In this document: piece after piece, positions 36,159 to 50,100 of the stretch
Position numbering within the stretch: position 1 is the stretch's first letter
Layout of the letters: every line of letters starts with the position of its first letter
DNA from: Mangifera indica
Taxonomy: Eukaryota > Streptophyta > Magnoliopsida > Sapindales > Anacardiaceae
Reading direction: 5' to 3'
Assembly: GCF_011075055.1 (NCBI RefSeq)
Contig: NC_058143.1
Coordinates: 13,221,057-13,285,056, forward strand
Length of the DNA: 64,000 bases
Position numbers and translations under genes: made by a program
The notes under the pieces: generated by a model
What the model was told of the DNA's origin: nothing
Seen by the model: the letters and a program-made list of their open reading frames with translations, nothing else
Database searches by the model: none

Positions 36159-38149
36159 ATTTGATTTAATCCCTTTTCTTATATTATGTGTTCGTGATAT
36201 GCACGTCCAACATCTAAATATATATGCTATCATTTTGTGTCTTTGCATCTTAATTTATGTATATGGTGAGATGACATGAGTGGATGCTAGCTACATGAAT
36301 CAAGTTGCTGACAGCATGCCTCTATCTTCTCCTTGTTTGTATTGTATCTTGTACGTGGAGCTTATCTTGCACTTGGTATTTAGTAAGTAAAAAGAAGAAG
36401 CAAAAGATATAAAGTCCAAGTGAGAAGACCTTACTGTTTGTTGGGTCGTGCAATTTATTCATATAAATTGTTTTGTCAAGCACCACCAATTGCATTGATA
36501 GGCTACCACTGACATGTGGATCTTTATCTGCTAATGTGATATTGGTGAATTGCTTTGTCTTCACTTTGGCCTCTTGTAAGTGTCAGTCTATATCATACAC
36601 GCTTGAATGAGGACTACCTGCTGCGTCTGTCAGTTTCCTTCAAAAGAATTTGTAATCATTTTTTCAAATATTACGTCATTTCCACTGTCTGTTCATATTT
36701 TAGCCAGGTGTTTCAGTCTCATTGGCTAACGTATATATACCATGCTCCTTTAAAATTAATTACCTCTAAAATCCCTCTTTCTAAACATGTGAAAGCACGA
36801 GTATACCCATTACATATATAATTTAATATTGAGCCCGGTTTGATTCATGTAAAAACACGAGTATAGCCATTACAGTTTGTAAAATTATGAAGTCTGTAAT
36901 TTATATACTCATGGTGATGGTGCCATTCGAAGACTCAAAATATAGCAACGAATAAAACCATTAATTTGTTGCCCATATTGTAAAACCATTTCTTCTTCAT
37001 TCCTTTTCTATTTATTTTCAGAGTAAAAGGTAAACGAACCCACGCGAGTTGTCGATGACTAGAAGCTTCAACTTTGACGAGGTTTGACTGTTCTCCCCCA
37101 CCATGCACGAAGGCGAGTCGACGACTAAGGATAGCTTCTTCTTCAAGTTCAGTTATTTCTTTGATAAACGACTGTTTCAAGTTCGACTGTTCTCCCCCAA
37201 TGGACGACAAATGCTTGCTATTTCTTCTTCTATTCTTCAAGGCGAGCTGACGTTTAGTATATCCAAATTTGTTTTTAACTTTTTACTTTTCAATGCTCAT
37301 TCCATCACCCACTTTTGTTTTACTCTTGCACAAAACTGAAAATCTGATTGAACTGACCGGTCAAAATGGTCTACCGCTTGTTTCAAGCAATTCACCAATA
37401 TGCTTCAAATGTTGTTCGTATAAGAAACCTTGTGAAAACTACCAATAATACCTGAAACTCGACAATCATTCACACAAAAATAGAACACTTCTTGACTCTT
37501 ACATCATTAGCAACACATTCAACATAAATCACAATATCACATAAGTAACGCCACATCAGAAACACATCGTTATCTTTACGTTACCAGAGTTCTTCCTTAT
37601 GCTTATCTCACACAGTCAGCAGTCACATAGAAAATACTCCACATACAAACAACTACCATCTCTTCAACAAAAAAATCCTCCCTGAGGCGTGCTTATCGCA
37701 TAAAACCAGCAAGAAAGAGAGACAATCACACTGTACACATAACTACTATCTCATCACCAGACTTTACACACAACTACAATTCATCAGGCAATCCCATCAT
37801 ACACACAACTACTATTTCATCAATAGACTTCACACATAGACACAATTCATCAACAAAACCCTCTCAAAAATATTTCAACAAAAACACACCCCACACGATG
37901 TCACAAGATCAAGATGATTGACATATCTTTCCATTTTTCTGTTGATATGTCATAAGTTGTATCTGTGAGACATCAGTAACTTTGAGATAGACTAATCAAA
38001 TTCAGTTTAAGTTTCAGTTTCAGTTTCAGTTTTGCAAATCTAGTTATAGATAAAGGTTTGGTGAATTAGTAAGCCAGTTGATATTTAGAAGCAAATATTG
38101 GATTGAGATTGTTTTGCTGTCACCCGTTCTCTAACAAATTATACATCAA
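36159..38149. other. NAS 3' region and spacer
   Basis: No gene seen. It contains a pair of 28-base direct repeats (CACGAGTATACCCATTACA at about 36796 and CACGAGTATAGCCATTACA at about 36856) and a second pair, GACTGTTCTCCCCCA, at about 37086 and 37184. A short CAGTTT run lies near 38009-38032. Confidence 0.5.
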
Positions 38150-38880
38150 TCGTAATAAGTTTGGTACGACTATAAAATGCTGAACTAGAAGCCAAAAGAC
38201 TGATATTCTAATTGACACACCAAGTCACTGTTGGAAATACACAAGGAATTGATATTTGCTAAAATAAACTCCTAAGTCATGCCAATCCAGTAGCCACTTG
38301 ACTTAAGAGTCGTATATTCAACTTTAGTAGTAGACAAAGATACAACCCTCTATTTATGTGAGCGCTAGTGATCTAGATTATTCCCAAAATATATACAAGA
38401 CCCATTGGTTGATCTCCTATCTCCAATATTACCAACACAATCAACATTTGTATAAACGTGTATTTGTCAAATTAGAGTCGGTCTAAACATTAACCCATGA
38501 TGAAAAGTTGCTTAAACATACTTCAGCACCTTTTTACATACTTGTCATTGAAGTTATATAGGTGTTTGAAGAAATTGACATACTTTGTTTACTACAAAAC
38601 CCAAATCAGGCCTTGTCATGATCAAATATTGTAGGACACCTATGATACTTTTATATAAAGTAGGATCAACAAATAATTCATTATTTCAGGCAAACAGTTT
38701 AACCCTAATTGACATTGGTGTAGTAAAGGAACAAGCTTCATGCATCCTGGTTTTGATAAGTAAATTTGAAGCATATTTTGCTCGAGACAAATAAAGGCTT
38801 TCACTAGTTCTATGTGCCTCAAACTCTAAAAAATAGTTCAATTCCCCAAATGCTTGAAGGAAAACAAAAAACTCTATTAT
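38150..38880 (-). mobile_element. Ty1/copia retrotransposon relic (reverse transcriptase end and RNase H)
   Basis: On the minus strand the sequence reads as fragments of copia pol in several frames. The RT end is visible as [18 protein letters not shown] near 38630-38580. The RNase H block VYTNVDCVGNIGDRRSTNGS lies near 38450-38390, followed by a match to the conserved SSxEAEY region near 38320 (LSTTKVEYT). Stops and frameshifts separate the pieces, and no LTRs were recognised, so this is an old dead copy. Confidence 0.8.
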
Positions 38881-40443
38881 GTTATATGATTTTATTCATC
38901 TTTATGGACTGCTTCGCATTGTCAAGAAACTTGGCCTAAGAATTTTGAAATTAGCCCTACCACATGTTCAAAAACAGAGAGAGGCCACAAAACACAGTAT
39001 TAAAGAAGAGTGAAGGCATTTGAGATTAAGAAGCTAGGGATCCAGAGAACTCTTCACCAGGGGCAAATATGAACATTGGTACAGGTCTTTAGGCTGACAA
39101 GACTAAACACTGTCTTAATCGGGTTGCTTTGGGTCTTGCCTGGTCTACTATCACTATACATTTAGGCTGCCTGTAGAAGTGCATGTTTTATAGAGAATGA
39201 TTTTGTGGGATGGTATTCATAGTAGGCTGCTTAATTCAATAATATGGATTCTTTGGATCAAAAGCTTCAAAGTTTGATAGTTAAATTCCGCAGAAACTTT
39301 TTACTAGTAGATGTCAATCTTAAAAAATACTAGAAAATGGGGTAGAATTGGGAGAAAAAACTTACGATATGAGGGTGATGGGAAGAATTATTGGTGAGGC
39401 CTCCGCGCAGGCACCAAACTTTCTCATTAAGTCTGCCATGTGTGTTATTTCCAGTCTTCTGTCAGGTGCAATGGAGGGCCTCTTATGCAACAAATTATAG
39501 TGTTTCCCAACCGCCTAACTATAACTACTTTTATTTTAATTACACAAGATCGGGGTTTATAGATTAAAAAAAAAAAAAAACTGAAAAAAATAGAGACATT
39601 AATTTAAACCTAAAACTTCAACGCTTTTTATCAAAAAGATTGTAACCACATTGGTGAATTCTGATAAAATATCAACTCAGTAGAGGAATTTAATACAAAT
39701 TTAGACATCCAACCAGCAACTTTACTTGCTTCTCAAAACACATACATAAATCTCACTTTCCAATTTCCATGGCACAGATCATTACTGTCATTGAGGAGTT
39801 TAGCAAGAGAACCTCTACAGAGTGCAGAATGCACCACTTGAATTGTCGCTCTATAATTGGATATAACTACTTCATGTTTCAAAAAATCAAATAAAAGAAA
39901 GTGAACTCCATTCATTTTAAGTTCTGGAAAAGAACTACTAAGATCCCAATAATTCGCTCCTAACTATAGCGATGTCATGTTAAGATAAGCAAGTTTAGCC
40001 AAACTCAAGGAACAATAAATTTGATCAGAAGCCAGCTTTGCTTAGATCAGAACACACAAAAATAGAAAGTCCTTCCCCTTCTGAAACATCTTCTAGCATT
40101 TAGCAACAGAACTTACAAATTACTACATATGTTGGTAAGAGAATTGCAGCTGAGGAAGCTCTCTGTATTTACGAGCAGAAAAATTAACAGAACGGATGCA
40201 TTACTTTCCTAGCAACACATGATTTTCAAAATTAATTTGTTTTGCCAGTTAAATTGTCATGAACACCAAAATTATTGTATTTCCTCCAGTTCCAAAACTG
40301 TATTTGATCATCACTTATACATGAAACTAGCATCATGGATTGTACCATTCAAACATACTCATCAAATAGGAAAAACTATAACTAAAAGTAACTCTAGGAG
40401 AGCTACGATTGCATGGTTAAAGTTGAATAGTTCAAATACTTTT
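38881..40443. other. Spacer and CLPP5 3' UTR
   Basis: No supported gene. A poly(A) run lies near 39567-39582. Bases near 40443 are probably the CLPP5 3' untranslated region. Confidence 0.45.
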
Positions 40444-41474
40444 TCACTGATCTGCTACTGGCTGGAGAACCTTATGAGGGTTCATGATGACACCATCTAT
40501 AAGCCCATAGTCTTTGGCTTCTTGCGCACTCATGAAAAAATCACGGTCAGTGTCCTGATTAATCCTCTCAAGACTTTGACCAGTATGGTAAGAGAGGTAC
40601 CCATTTAAGTTTGCTTTGTGATGTAGCATTTCATTTGCCTGGAAGCAATTATAATTTAGGTTGGTCAATAGAAAATTTAATTGATCAAATAATAGATTTT
40701 TGTATTGATGTCCATCAAATATATCATCATAGTCCTACAATAGAGAAACTAGTTTATTTCCTATTATCAATTCCAAAAGGCAATTCTAAGCTTTATAGCT
40801 TAAAAGGCTAAGCCTCAATATAAATACACCAAATGGAAAACCAAATGCATGAAACTAGGATTGCCAAGATGCAAAATAGGACAAAAGATACCTGTATATC
40901 AACATCACTTTGCCCTCCTTGTGCCCCACCAAGAGGCTGATGGATCATTATCCTTGAGTTTGGCAGACTGTACCTTTTTCCTTCATATTTAGAATTTGCG
41001 AAGAAGTTGAAACAAATTAGTTAAATCACAAAGTAAGAACATGTTTGAAAAAGAAAGACCTTCACACAACTAAAAAAAAAAAAATTTCATAGAAACCAAG
41101 CCAAAAGACCCAAAACACAGAGATAGCTTTACCTTTGGTGCCACCACTAAGCAGAAAAGCCCCCATGCTGTCATAAGAAAGAAAAGTACTGAGATCATTC
41201 ATTGTGTTGCAAGTATTTGAAGCAGCATATATACCCTGCTTGTAGATTATTTACATGAAAAGTGTACAAAATACACTATGCGTACAGCCCTGCATATGAA
41301 TTCTGACAAAAAAGCTCACAAATTTTTGTTACATTTTTTTACCTGGCAGCCAGTCCAACACACACAGTGGAAACATCAGGTCTTATATGCCTCATGGTAT
41401 CATATACGGCCATACCTATTGAAGCAATTACTTAGTTCTCAGTGACTCAAACATTTAAGAAGAAATGATTAAGC

Positions 41475-41513
<39 letters not shown>

Positions 41514-43597
41514 CCAGCTGTTACTGATCCTCCTGGAGAGTTGACATACATGATAATATCCTAATCAGAAGATGAGATGTTCATTAGTTGGAGAAACACT
41601 AAAAACAATGCACAGTTAAAACTTGCAATGGGGGTGGGGAAAACATATTATGAAATTTTATAATGAAAAATATAAGAGTAAATGATATAAAATATATCTA
41701 AAAGAAGGTTTTCCAGCGGTGATATATAATTAGGTATAAAGAGAAAAGAGCAAACAATGTAAAAGATTACTACAAAAGGGTTTTCTTGTAGTGATTTATA
41801 ACAATCATTTACCCATTTCATGTTTTTCTATTTACGCTAGGGATAAGTTTACAATTTTGGAGTGTGGCCTATTTCGAACTAAATTCTCTGTTCCAAATTT
41901 CTGCTGCCTTCAGGTGGGTTTTGAAATCAACAGTCTCAAAATGTCATGCACTATGATTTACCCATGCAAAGAAAGAAATGGAAAAAGGAAAATAAAAACA
42001 CTAACCTTGTTAGGTTCCAAAGCATCAAGATAAAGGAGTTGAGACACAATAATATTTGCCATATCATCATCAACAGGCCCTCCACATCGGATGATCCTCT
42101 AAAATTCAATGATATATCAATAAACTAAATTTTCTGTTAGCACTATAATTAGCTCAAAATTCAATCCAAATAATCCCAGTGAAACTGTTACTGTTCGGTT
42201 TAATATTTTGGGCCAGGGAGCGCAAAACAGCCCAGCCCAGTATAGGCCAACCATCTATCACATGTATGAAAAGAGAATGAAAGAGGAAGCTGAAGGAGTG
42301 GAGTCATTTTGTTCAGATTTGCTGCTAGTTTTAGCTAGGGAGAGAAGAGTCTGTTGTTCTTCACAGGAAGCCTTTGCTCCAGGAAGGATTGACTTCCACT
42401 CCTTTGAGGGTCATTCTTTAGTTTAGTTTTTGATTTGGTATTAATGTAAGTTTCCCGCAGATAGTGATGTTCTCATTTGTTGATTCTCTATTTTGCTGGT
42501 TTGTGTGTGTATTTATTTTGACTAAAAGCTTAGGTTCTTCTCAGAAACCAATGCCTAAAGCTTACATGTTGAAAGAGCTGGCTGAGCACGTTGTGGAAAC
42601 GCTCATGCACCATTGGAGAAGGCCCCTGCTCTCCTTGTGCATAAGTAGGAATATACGGTGAAGATGGAACTTCAAGATCATTTCTGTAAGCCAACACAGA
42701 AATTTAGCACTACCTAAAAGAATACACAAGAAGAACAATATTCACAGCCCCTGCTCCAAAAAATTAAAATTCTACTGTTATAACAAGAAAGATATTACCC
42801 ATCGAGAACCAACTCTCTATTTTACCATTCAACTACACTATCCTACCAGCAAATGAACAAATGACTGAAACCAAAATGTACATTATTATCCAATGCAATT
42901 CCCATAAGCAAGTTCCTATCCTCTACCATCATCTTCTGGCTGTACGTCTTTGCTTTCACTCTGGTCAATCCAAGACTATACAAACAGAGTAGCATATACA
43001 ATTTCAAACATCTTCTCTAAGCTCTCACGAAGCTGTCAACAGCTAAAACTTACGAACTATTTCAACAACAGAAAACTCTTATAATTGGCACATACCACAC
43101 TTGAATTTTCACACAAGAACTTTACCTTATAGACCAAATCCCTTGCCATGAACTTTCGTAGTCTTCAATACTTGAAAACTCACTTGAAAGCAACGCTTTC
43201 ACTTCATAAGCGCCATATTTCTTTCCTCTGTTACTTGATACAATTGATTTCCTGAGACCACATAAAAAATTAACTTTATTTTTCAATTTTTCGAATTAAC
43301 AAACAACGTAGAAGTAAAAAAAGAAACTAAAAACTTCATTTTTATTATCTCTTCATCACAATTATTCACGCACACAAAAAGTTAAAGTTAGAATTTTTTT
43401 CCATTTTCATTTCGCTTCTATCAGTTTCTAGGAAGCCAAACAGGAACATATGCGAACGTAAACAAAAATGAAAACCTGAATCGCAATCGATTGAAGCGAA
43501 GAGCGAGAGAGCGTGAGTGAGAGTCTGTGTGAGAGTTAGGGAAGAGAGAGCCAAAGACGCTGATTGAAGATGACGTAGCAGCACAAGATTGGGCCAT
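40444..43597 (-). CDS. CLPP5: Plastid ATP-dependent Clp protease proteolytic subunit 5
   Basis: Nuclear-encoded serine protease subunit of the chloroplast Clp core. Nine exons join in phase: 43597-43476, 43251-43126, 42683-42566, 42098-42006, 41560-41515, 41415-41343, 41167-41133, 40980-40892 and 40638-40444. They give 298 residues, with all junctions GT-AG. The N-terminus ([11 protein letters not shown], Ser/Arg-rich) is a typical transit peptide. The catalytic triad is present: Ser193 in GLAASMGAF, His218 in MIHQPLGG, and Asp267 in NQDTDRDFF. Spacings match bacterial ClpP. The segments [19 protein letters not shown] and [16 protein letters not shown] are those of CLPP5 rather than CLPP3, 4 or 6, as I recall them. 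One exon is only 35 nt. An intron holds a (TA)n microsatellite at 41481-41508. Confidence 0.95.
41481..41508. repeat. (TA)n microsatellite in a CLPP5 intron
   Basis: About 13 AT units, a few bases from the 41515 splice donor side of the exon. Confidence 0.93.
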
Positions 43598-45486
43598 CCC
43601 CGGGGTAAGTATTGAACTGAAAGTTTTAGCTGAGGTTTAGCGACAGAGAACTGAAGGGAAAAAGGCGATTTGAATTGCGCCTGGCGCATATGGCGTATCT
43701 TACCATTTTATCACTTAACGTGCGCAACATTTTTTTATTTTTCTGAAAATTCAAAATTTTATCATATCTAGCCCTGGCCTGTACAAATCTACTACCCTTT
43801 TTTTAAATTTATACCACGGAAAATGCACTCGTCCTAAAATGCCCTTGCATTTGGCCAGATTATTAAATCCGTACAAGATGAGTGTACTCGTGAAAAAAAC
43901 AGGGCAAGCAACCTTGTGAGCAGGCTTTTCAATCCATTTTCATTACACAAAACACACATATTTGCCATTTGAATTTACAACATCAAGAGACAACCAATGC
44001 CGATGCATAAACTAAAGTCTACGCACTCATCTCCACCCAGAAAAACTGACGTTGATGTAGTCGTCTCCAACCACAAATGGATGCACTCTGATTGCAATGG
44101 TAGACCAAGTGGGTTTTTCTTTCCATTTGGAACAAACATAAATTGTTGATTGATGATGGCTGCATATTTTTGTTAGACTTAGGGTTTGGATATATGAAAA
44201 GTTTGAATTTTTTTCATTATATATAAAGGGTTTTCAATTGGAAGCACGTACATACGTTTCTGCTTTATATGTTGGTTGTGATGTGGTTGATTTTGCATGA
44301 CTTGAATTTGGTTGTAATGTGGAAGAACGGGTAGGTAAGAAAAATTGGGAGTCGCCTACTCTAGGGGAACTCGCCTTTATGTCATTGTTGGATGTTAGAT
44401 CTAGGGTTTGTAGTTACAAACAAATGATTTTTTTGTGTTTGAAATAATATTATCTATGAATATGCGGTTGATTTATGTTGGTTGTGATATATAAAATTAT
44501 TTGATTTTAATCGGCTATTGTGAAGAGTCTAGAAGAATAGATAGGTCAGATCGCCTAGTTTAGGTGAGGTCACTTAGTGCTAGGTAACCTCACCTATATA
44601 CGCTTTTAAACTGTTCATAGTAATTATTTATACAGAGTAATTCATGCATTTGTCATTTTTTAAGAGATTTAGGATGATTATGAGAAAATCTAACGATAAA
44701 ACCCTAACGAAGGTTGTCGGTGATGAAAATCATTATGGGTGTACTCGATTGTGTGGACAACAACACAAACCCTGTTTGGAGTAGTTTCAAATCGAAAACT
44801 GAAAATGATGTATTATACTAGTATAAACCACCGAACTATGAGTAGTGTGATAGTGAAAGTAACGTGGCTAATATTTATGATCTTGATACTTTTAGATAAT
44901 CAACGCTAACGATAAACATTGTAGCATTCGAGATGCATATGTGATGGCAAGAGAGGCCTAAGGTTTTATTGCCTTTTGATATGATATCTTTAGTCCAAGC
45001 CTGGTTGGCATAAGTATAGAGTACACCTTATAAATAACTGTCGAGATATTACTTACTTTCACCAAACATTCGAGATATCAACATATATCACTAGGTACTA
45101 GTCATCTGAGATGACACTGTCACTGAGTAATGGATGTCAAGTGTCAAGATAACTTGGATGAACATCTGAGATACTGAAAAAACATTTGTGTGACCACAAA
45201 TTGAGAAATAAATAACACGTATAAATTATTGGATATGGATATGTGTATTATCTACTTATTGATTGTGTTTCAATCACGTGTTCTATTTGTGTGGTTTTGT
45301 AGGTAGAGTTTTGGAGCAGTGGGTCAACTCATAGTAGAGCATGAGAGCAAGGGCAATTTCATCATTTTTATTATGATTGAATGTTTTATGTATTTTGAGC
45401 TTTTCATTTCTATTTATGCATATTCAATCTATGATTTGGACTTTTCGGATTTATATAATTGAACTTTCATGCAATAATTAATACAT
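43598..45486. other. Spacer upstream of CLPP5
   Basis: Includes the CLPP5 promoter side near 43600-43750, without a clear TATA box. No gene is recognised in the rest. Confidence 0.4.
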
Positions 45487-45566
45487 TTTTAAGATGGTAA
45501 GATTTTCATCATGGCTAGACATGCACTTTTAAGATTGTAAGATTTTCATCATGGCTAGACATGTCC
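45487..45566. repeat. 40-bp tandem duplication
   Basis: Two adjacent copies of a unit containing GTAAGATTTTCATCATGGCT, differing at one or two positions. Confidence 0.9.
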
Positions 45567-45911
45567 TTGCATCGTTGGCATGAATCACTTACTTTAAAAA
45601 CACAGCACCAATTCCAAAAGGCTGCATGGGTGAGACATGACTAATGCACAGTTTGGTGTCCGGCTTCATTTCTTTAGGAGTCGGGCGTTCCATATAAAGT
45701 CCATTGTTTGGGAATAGACTAAACCTTGGGCGGGAATAAGTCTTTTGACTATTTTAACACCTGAAACAACATAACAAGAGAATCTATCTATATTAGGCCA
45801 AATGACTATTTCCTACCAAGTTTTAGACCAATCTTAGCACACACATGACAAAAAGAAAACCCAAACACCCACTCATACGCTAATTGCTGATAAAATTTTT
45901 AATTACAGATA

Positions 45912-46450
45912 GGGGTAAAATCCTATTTTTACCACTAAACTCTAAAACCTTAAAAATTAATATCATTTCTCCTCTAAATTTTAAAAATTAACATTTCAAC
46001 TTTATTCTTAACGTTTGAAAAGTTTAGATTTTACCCTTAAAACTTGTTTCCCTTCTCCAGCCACTATCTCCATCTCCGACGACCATCGAATCCACTTTAA
46101 ACTGTTGTGGTCAAAGTCTTCTCATCTCTTCGACCACGAAATAGTCCTCCTTTCACCGATCCTGGTTCAAGGAAACTTAACTCTCATCCCCTAAATTAAT
46201 AAGTTTTTTGTGAGAGGAATATAAGGGTTGCAAAGATACTTTCAATGAATTGTCGACAATTTTTGATGAAATAGTCGGCCATTTAGCTAGGCCAAATTGA
46301 CTAAACATACGTAAGAAAAGCAAAGAGCTTATTCGTAATAATTTTTTTGTACCCCTTACAATACTGTCAAATTTTCATTTTAAGGGGATAACATAGTTTT
46401 AAGGAAATGTGATTATGTCAAACTTTAGGGGTTAACATGTGATTAACCCC
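45912..46450. mobile_element. Possible Mutator-type MITE (539 bp)
   Basis: The left end starts GGGGTAAAATCCTATTTTTA, and the right end is the rough complement of GGGGTTAATCACATGTTAAC. Alignment continues inward through CCACTAAA against CCCCTAAA. The inner sequence has the same style as the element at 6553 (a C-rich segment after AT-rich arms). No matching target duplication is visible, so the ends are uncertain. Confidence 0.4.
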
Positions 46451-47178
46451 AACTTCAAATTTATACTAATGATGGAGGTGGGATACAAGAAATGGACCAA
46501 TATTGTTTGATTTCTGACTGAAAATTATCTTGGAAGACCAAAAAGCTTGAGCAGAATCATTATGGGCAACCCCCTTTCTCCAGATATAGAATTAATTCAC
46601 AGGTAAAAAATATGGGTCAGTTAAGTAGTAACTATCACTAACTTGGTGTTCCAATTTCCAACAGGAGAGCAAGGAAAATAAAGAATTCATCTCTTGGGCG
46701 TAATCTAGGATTTTCTACAACTTGAAAAAATATTTAGTAGTAAAGAAAACCCAGAATACTCCATCTAGAATACACTAGATCAATTTTTGTATTTATATCC
46801 ATGATCGTACTAGCATATTAACGATTCCTTTGAAGTGGGGTTTCAAAAACATTCAATGACAAAAATGAGTAACAATTGACTTTGACAATCAACCACCAAC
46901 AACCCCACTGTGGTTTTCCAGAGTCATATTTTATCCATGTCTAAGATCACGTTCAACCTACCACCAGTGTCTAACTTTGAATTTCATAGACTATACTTCA
47001 CAAATTTTGGAATATAAACATGAGCTCAGTGGACCTATAAAGGGAAATCGTCCTGCTAGGACAACATTGCCACCGATTAATTAGTTTACCAACATAAATG
47101 GGGAAAATTGCCACATCGCAAGTTCAAGAGAGACAAACCAAATAGCTCAGAACATCTCTTGGACATCCATAAGGACCA
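46451..47178. other. Spacer and 3' UTR of the TPR gene
   Basis: No gene recognised. Confidence 0.4.
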
Positions 47179-50100
47179 TTACCGATTGAGACAGTACTTT
47201 GAACGCAAATTATCAAGAATCTCAGCATGCTCAATTGGAGTAGCTTCATTGCAAAATGTTTCATCCCATATTCTCTGGAGATCTGTTAAAAGGGGGTTAT
47301 GGGATCAGTACAATGATATTCATAATGCACTTCAAGTTATGATATCAATCTAAGTCATCATGTTCAATGTGAAAAGAGTAGTGGAGATAGTGGTTTGCTC
47401 CACCGAAAATCTATGGTGGCTATATGTAAACCATCTAGGGGATTTGACACAACAAAGTTAATTTATGAGAGCATACCAGCTTTATCTTTTGATGAAAGGC
47501 ACATGATGAGCATGTCAAATCTAGGGACCTTGGTTAAATTTTCGAGATATTTGACCGCCAAATCTATTTCTTCACTGCAAACAGAATTAACCATAGGGGA
47601 AACAAGCATCTAATTAAAGCTCAAACAAAGTTTAAGCCACTGAGACATACAAAAGAGATCAGAACTCTACTTACTTAAAAAAGGTGGCAACTGTGTTAAT
47701 GATGCCCATTAGTATTGGAGCAGACAAGGCATTTTTAAATATCTGTGGCAGCGCAGCTGGAGAAGTGGCCTAATGTTTCGAAAATAAAGGAGGAATGTCA
47801 ATGGTAATAATAAACGAATGAATCAAATGAAATAATCTATTAAAAAGGACTGTCAATGTGTTGATGGCACTTGATTCAACATGTACTAAATAATTTAGAA
47901 ACTGCAGACACGCACAGTTGAAACATTTGCTAAATAGCAATGTTTGTTTGCATACCTTCAACAGACATGCCTGTAAGGTGCAATCACCAGAGAAGCCTCG
48001 CCAAGAAACCTCAAATTCATAAGCTGATTTTGGAGGTTTGATGTTTTTTGCAGCTTCAGCAATGGCTCGAGATGCTGCACGAGAAGCAAGTTCATGCACA
48101 GATAGGTTCAAGTCTTGTTTTCTGGTTCCATGATTCCTCTACAAAGAATGGTAAGAGCTCATTGCCAAGTAACAAGAAAGGATAAAAGTACAACAGTGAT
48201 GGGTGTAAAAGAAATAAAGAATTTGACAAAAAAAAATGAGGAACTCAATCTTAACTGAGTTCAATATCATAAAAGATGATTGATTGAACAGTCCTCTAAA
48301 GAGAGATTATAAGATATATCAAGGACAAAACTAAGAAAAAAAATTATAATAAAATCTAACACACTAGTCATTTTATAAGTTGGGTTATAGTATTTGGAAG
48401 TATTTAGAAAAGAACATTAACCATACACTTGTCATAGAAAAGAATGCCCTGACCAGATTGTATGCATCAAAATACCAATAGTCAAATAAAGAAATGTAGT
48501 TAAATGCTTTTTGCTTTCCGAAGAATCATGACAAAGATGCATTTTCATGTGATCATATTTGGAGGTCATTAATCAGGAAAGACTAGCAACTCTCATAACT
48601 AGTTCCAAGAGAGAGATTATGAGAGAAAACTTGACTTGCAAGGAACTAACATTATACCTTCTCCAAACCGAAACGTTGTATACCATCTGCTTGAGAACCA
48701 TCTTGTTGACCTTTAGCTCTGCTTTTAGCTCCAATCCTCCGGTCTCCAATTTCTTCCACGGAAAGAGTTCTTACAGTATTCTCTCCATTACTTACCTGCT
48801 ATACAGTTACTTTTAGGAAAATAGAGATCATTCAATAAATTGTCCTAATTAAAAAAAAAAGCCAAAAATTTCCTTTTAACTTTATAGTCGGAAGATGCAA
48901 TCTCCAAAACGTTTTTGTTTCAACTAAATCCACGAATTGACCAGTAGTTTCATATCAAAATTCTCATAGTGCTGAGAAAATTAGAAAAGCTCATCAACTA
49001 CTCTCTGGGAAATTGTAGGCGCATTGTAGGATATTTCATTACTTTTGATTGTAGCCTAGGATGGTTAGAGACATGAAATCAGAATTGCTAAAACTCAAAA
49101 AAAGAAGAGTTGTAGGGGTAATGGCAAATCAAAAGTCATCATTATCCCGGATAAAGTTCTTACGTACTTATTATTAGACTGAGGAACTTCATCTATATAT
49201 TAATAAAAAAGAAAAATAAAAGAGAACACAGCATGACCAATTAATTTGATGTTATCAGTTCATCCATTTACTTGAAAGAAAAAGATCTAGAGTGTACTTG
49301 TTCCACAATAGAATAGGTTTATGAATTTTTATGAAGAATATCCATTTATTCTTCCTTTTCTGCATATCCCAACCACTCACAGGTCCTTTATTTGCAAGAA
49401 TTTTTGTTTAACTTCGATGAGTAATTACAGCAAATTATATATAATATATATCCATAAATGTTAGCTTTGCCATTTTCCTCTCATAAATGCAACAGCCAAG
49501 AGCAGATACCTTAGCATGATTTTCTTTAACTGCTACCACTCCAGTCTTCTGAGTGGTATTTGGAACAGCGCAGACCTCATCTCTGTTCACTTTAATTCCA
49601 GGATTTCCAACTTTCTGCATCCCTTGTACAGAGCTTTTAATTTTTCCAGATGCCTTCTGAAGAATCTCCTGGAGGAACCAATAGCAATATTTCCAAAGAA
49701 TTAGAATTACATTAATATAAAAGCATATAAAAAAATTCATCATAATCATTTAGGCATGGGAGAAACTAAGAAACTAAATTATCCTATTGAGCTAAACAAA
49801 AGTGCATCTCATCAATTCAGTATCACAAAAAAGGGAATGGAAAGCCAAAAGTTTGAGTTCCATCCATAATTATTGTATAGCAATTCTCCCACCATCTTCT
49901 CTAGATGATACAAACACTATATCAGTTAAACACAAAGCATCTAAGTTACATTCAGTCAGCAAATCACGTTTGGAAATGCACAATACACAATATATGTTGA
50001 TCCCAGTTTATGAAACTGGTTAAGATTAAATTCTAACTCTACATGAGGACAATTGTTAAAAACATAGCAATAACAATCAAAGAAGAAAACAACTCACACC

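Noticed and set aside
42208..42661. Plus-strand frames inside a CLPP5 intron and exon
   Set aside because: They lie partly antisense to CLPP5 exon 3 (42566-42683). The rest is intron without domain features.
45912..46450. Second full Mutator-type element equal to that at 6553
   Set aside because: The ends look related, but no target duplication and only weak arm pairing were found, so it is kept only as a low-confidence feature.
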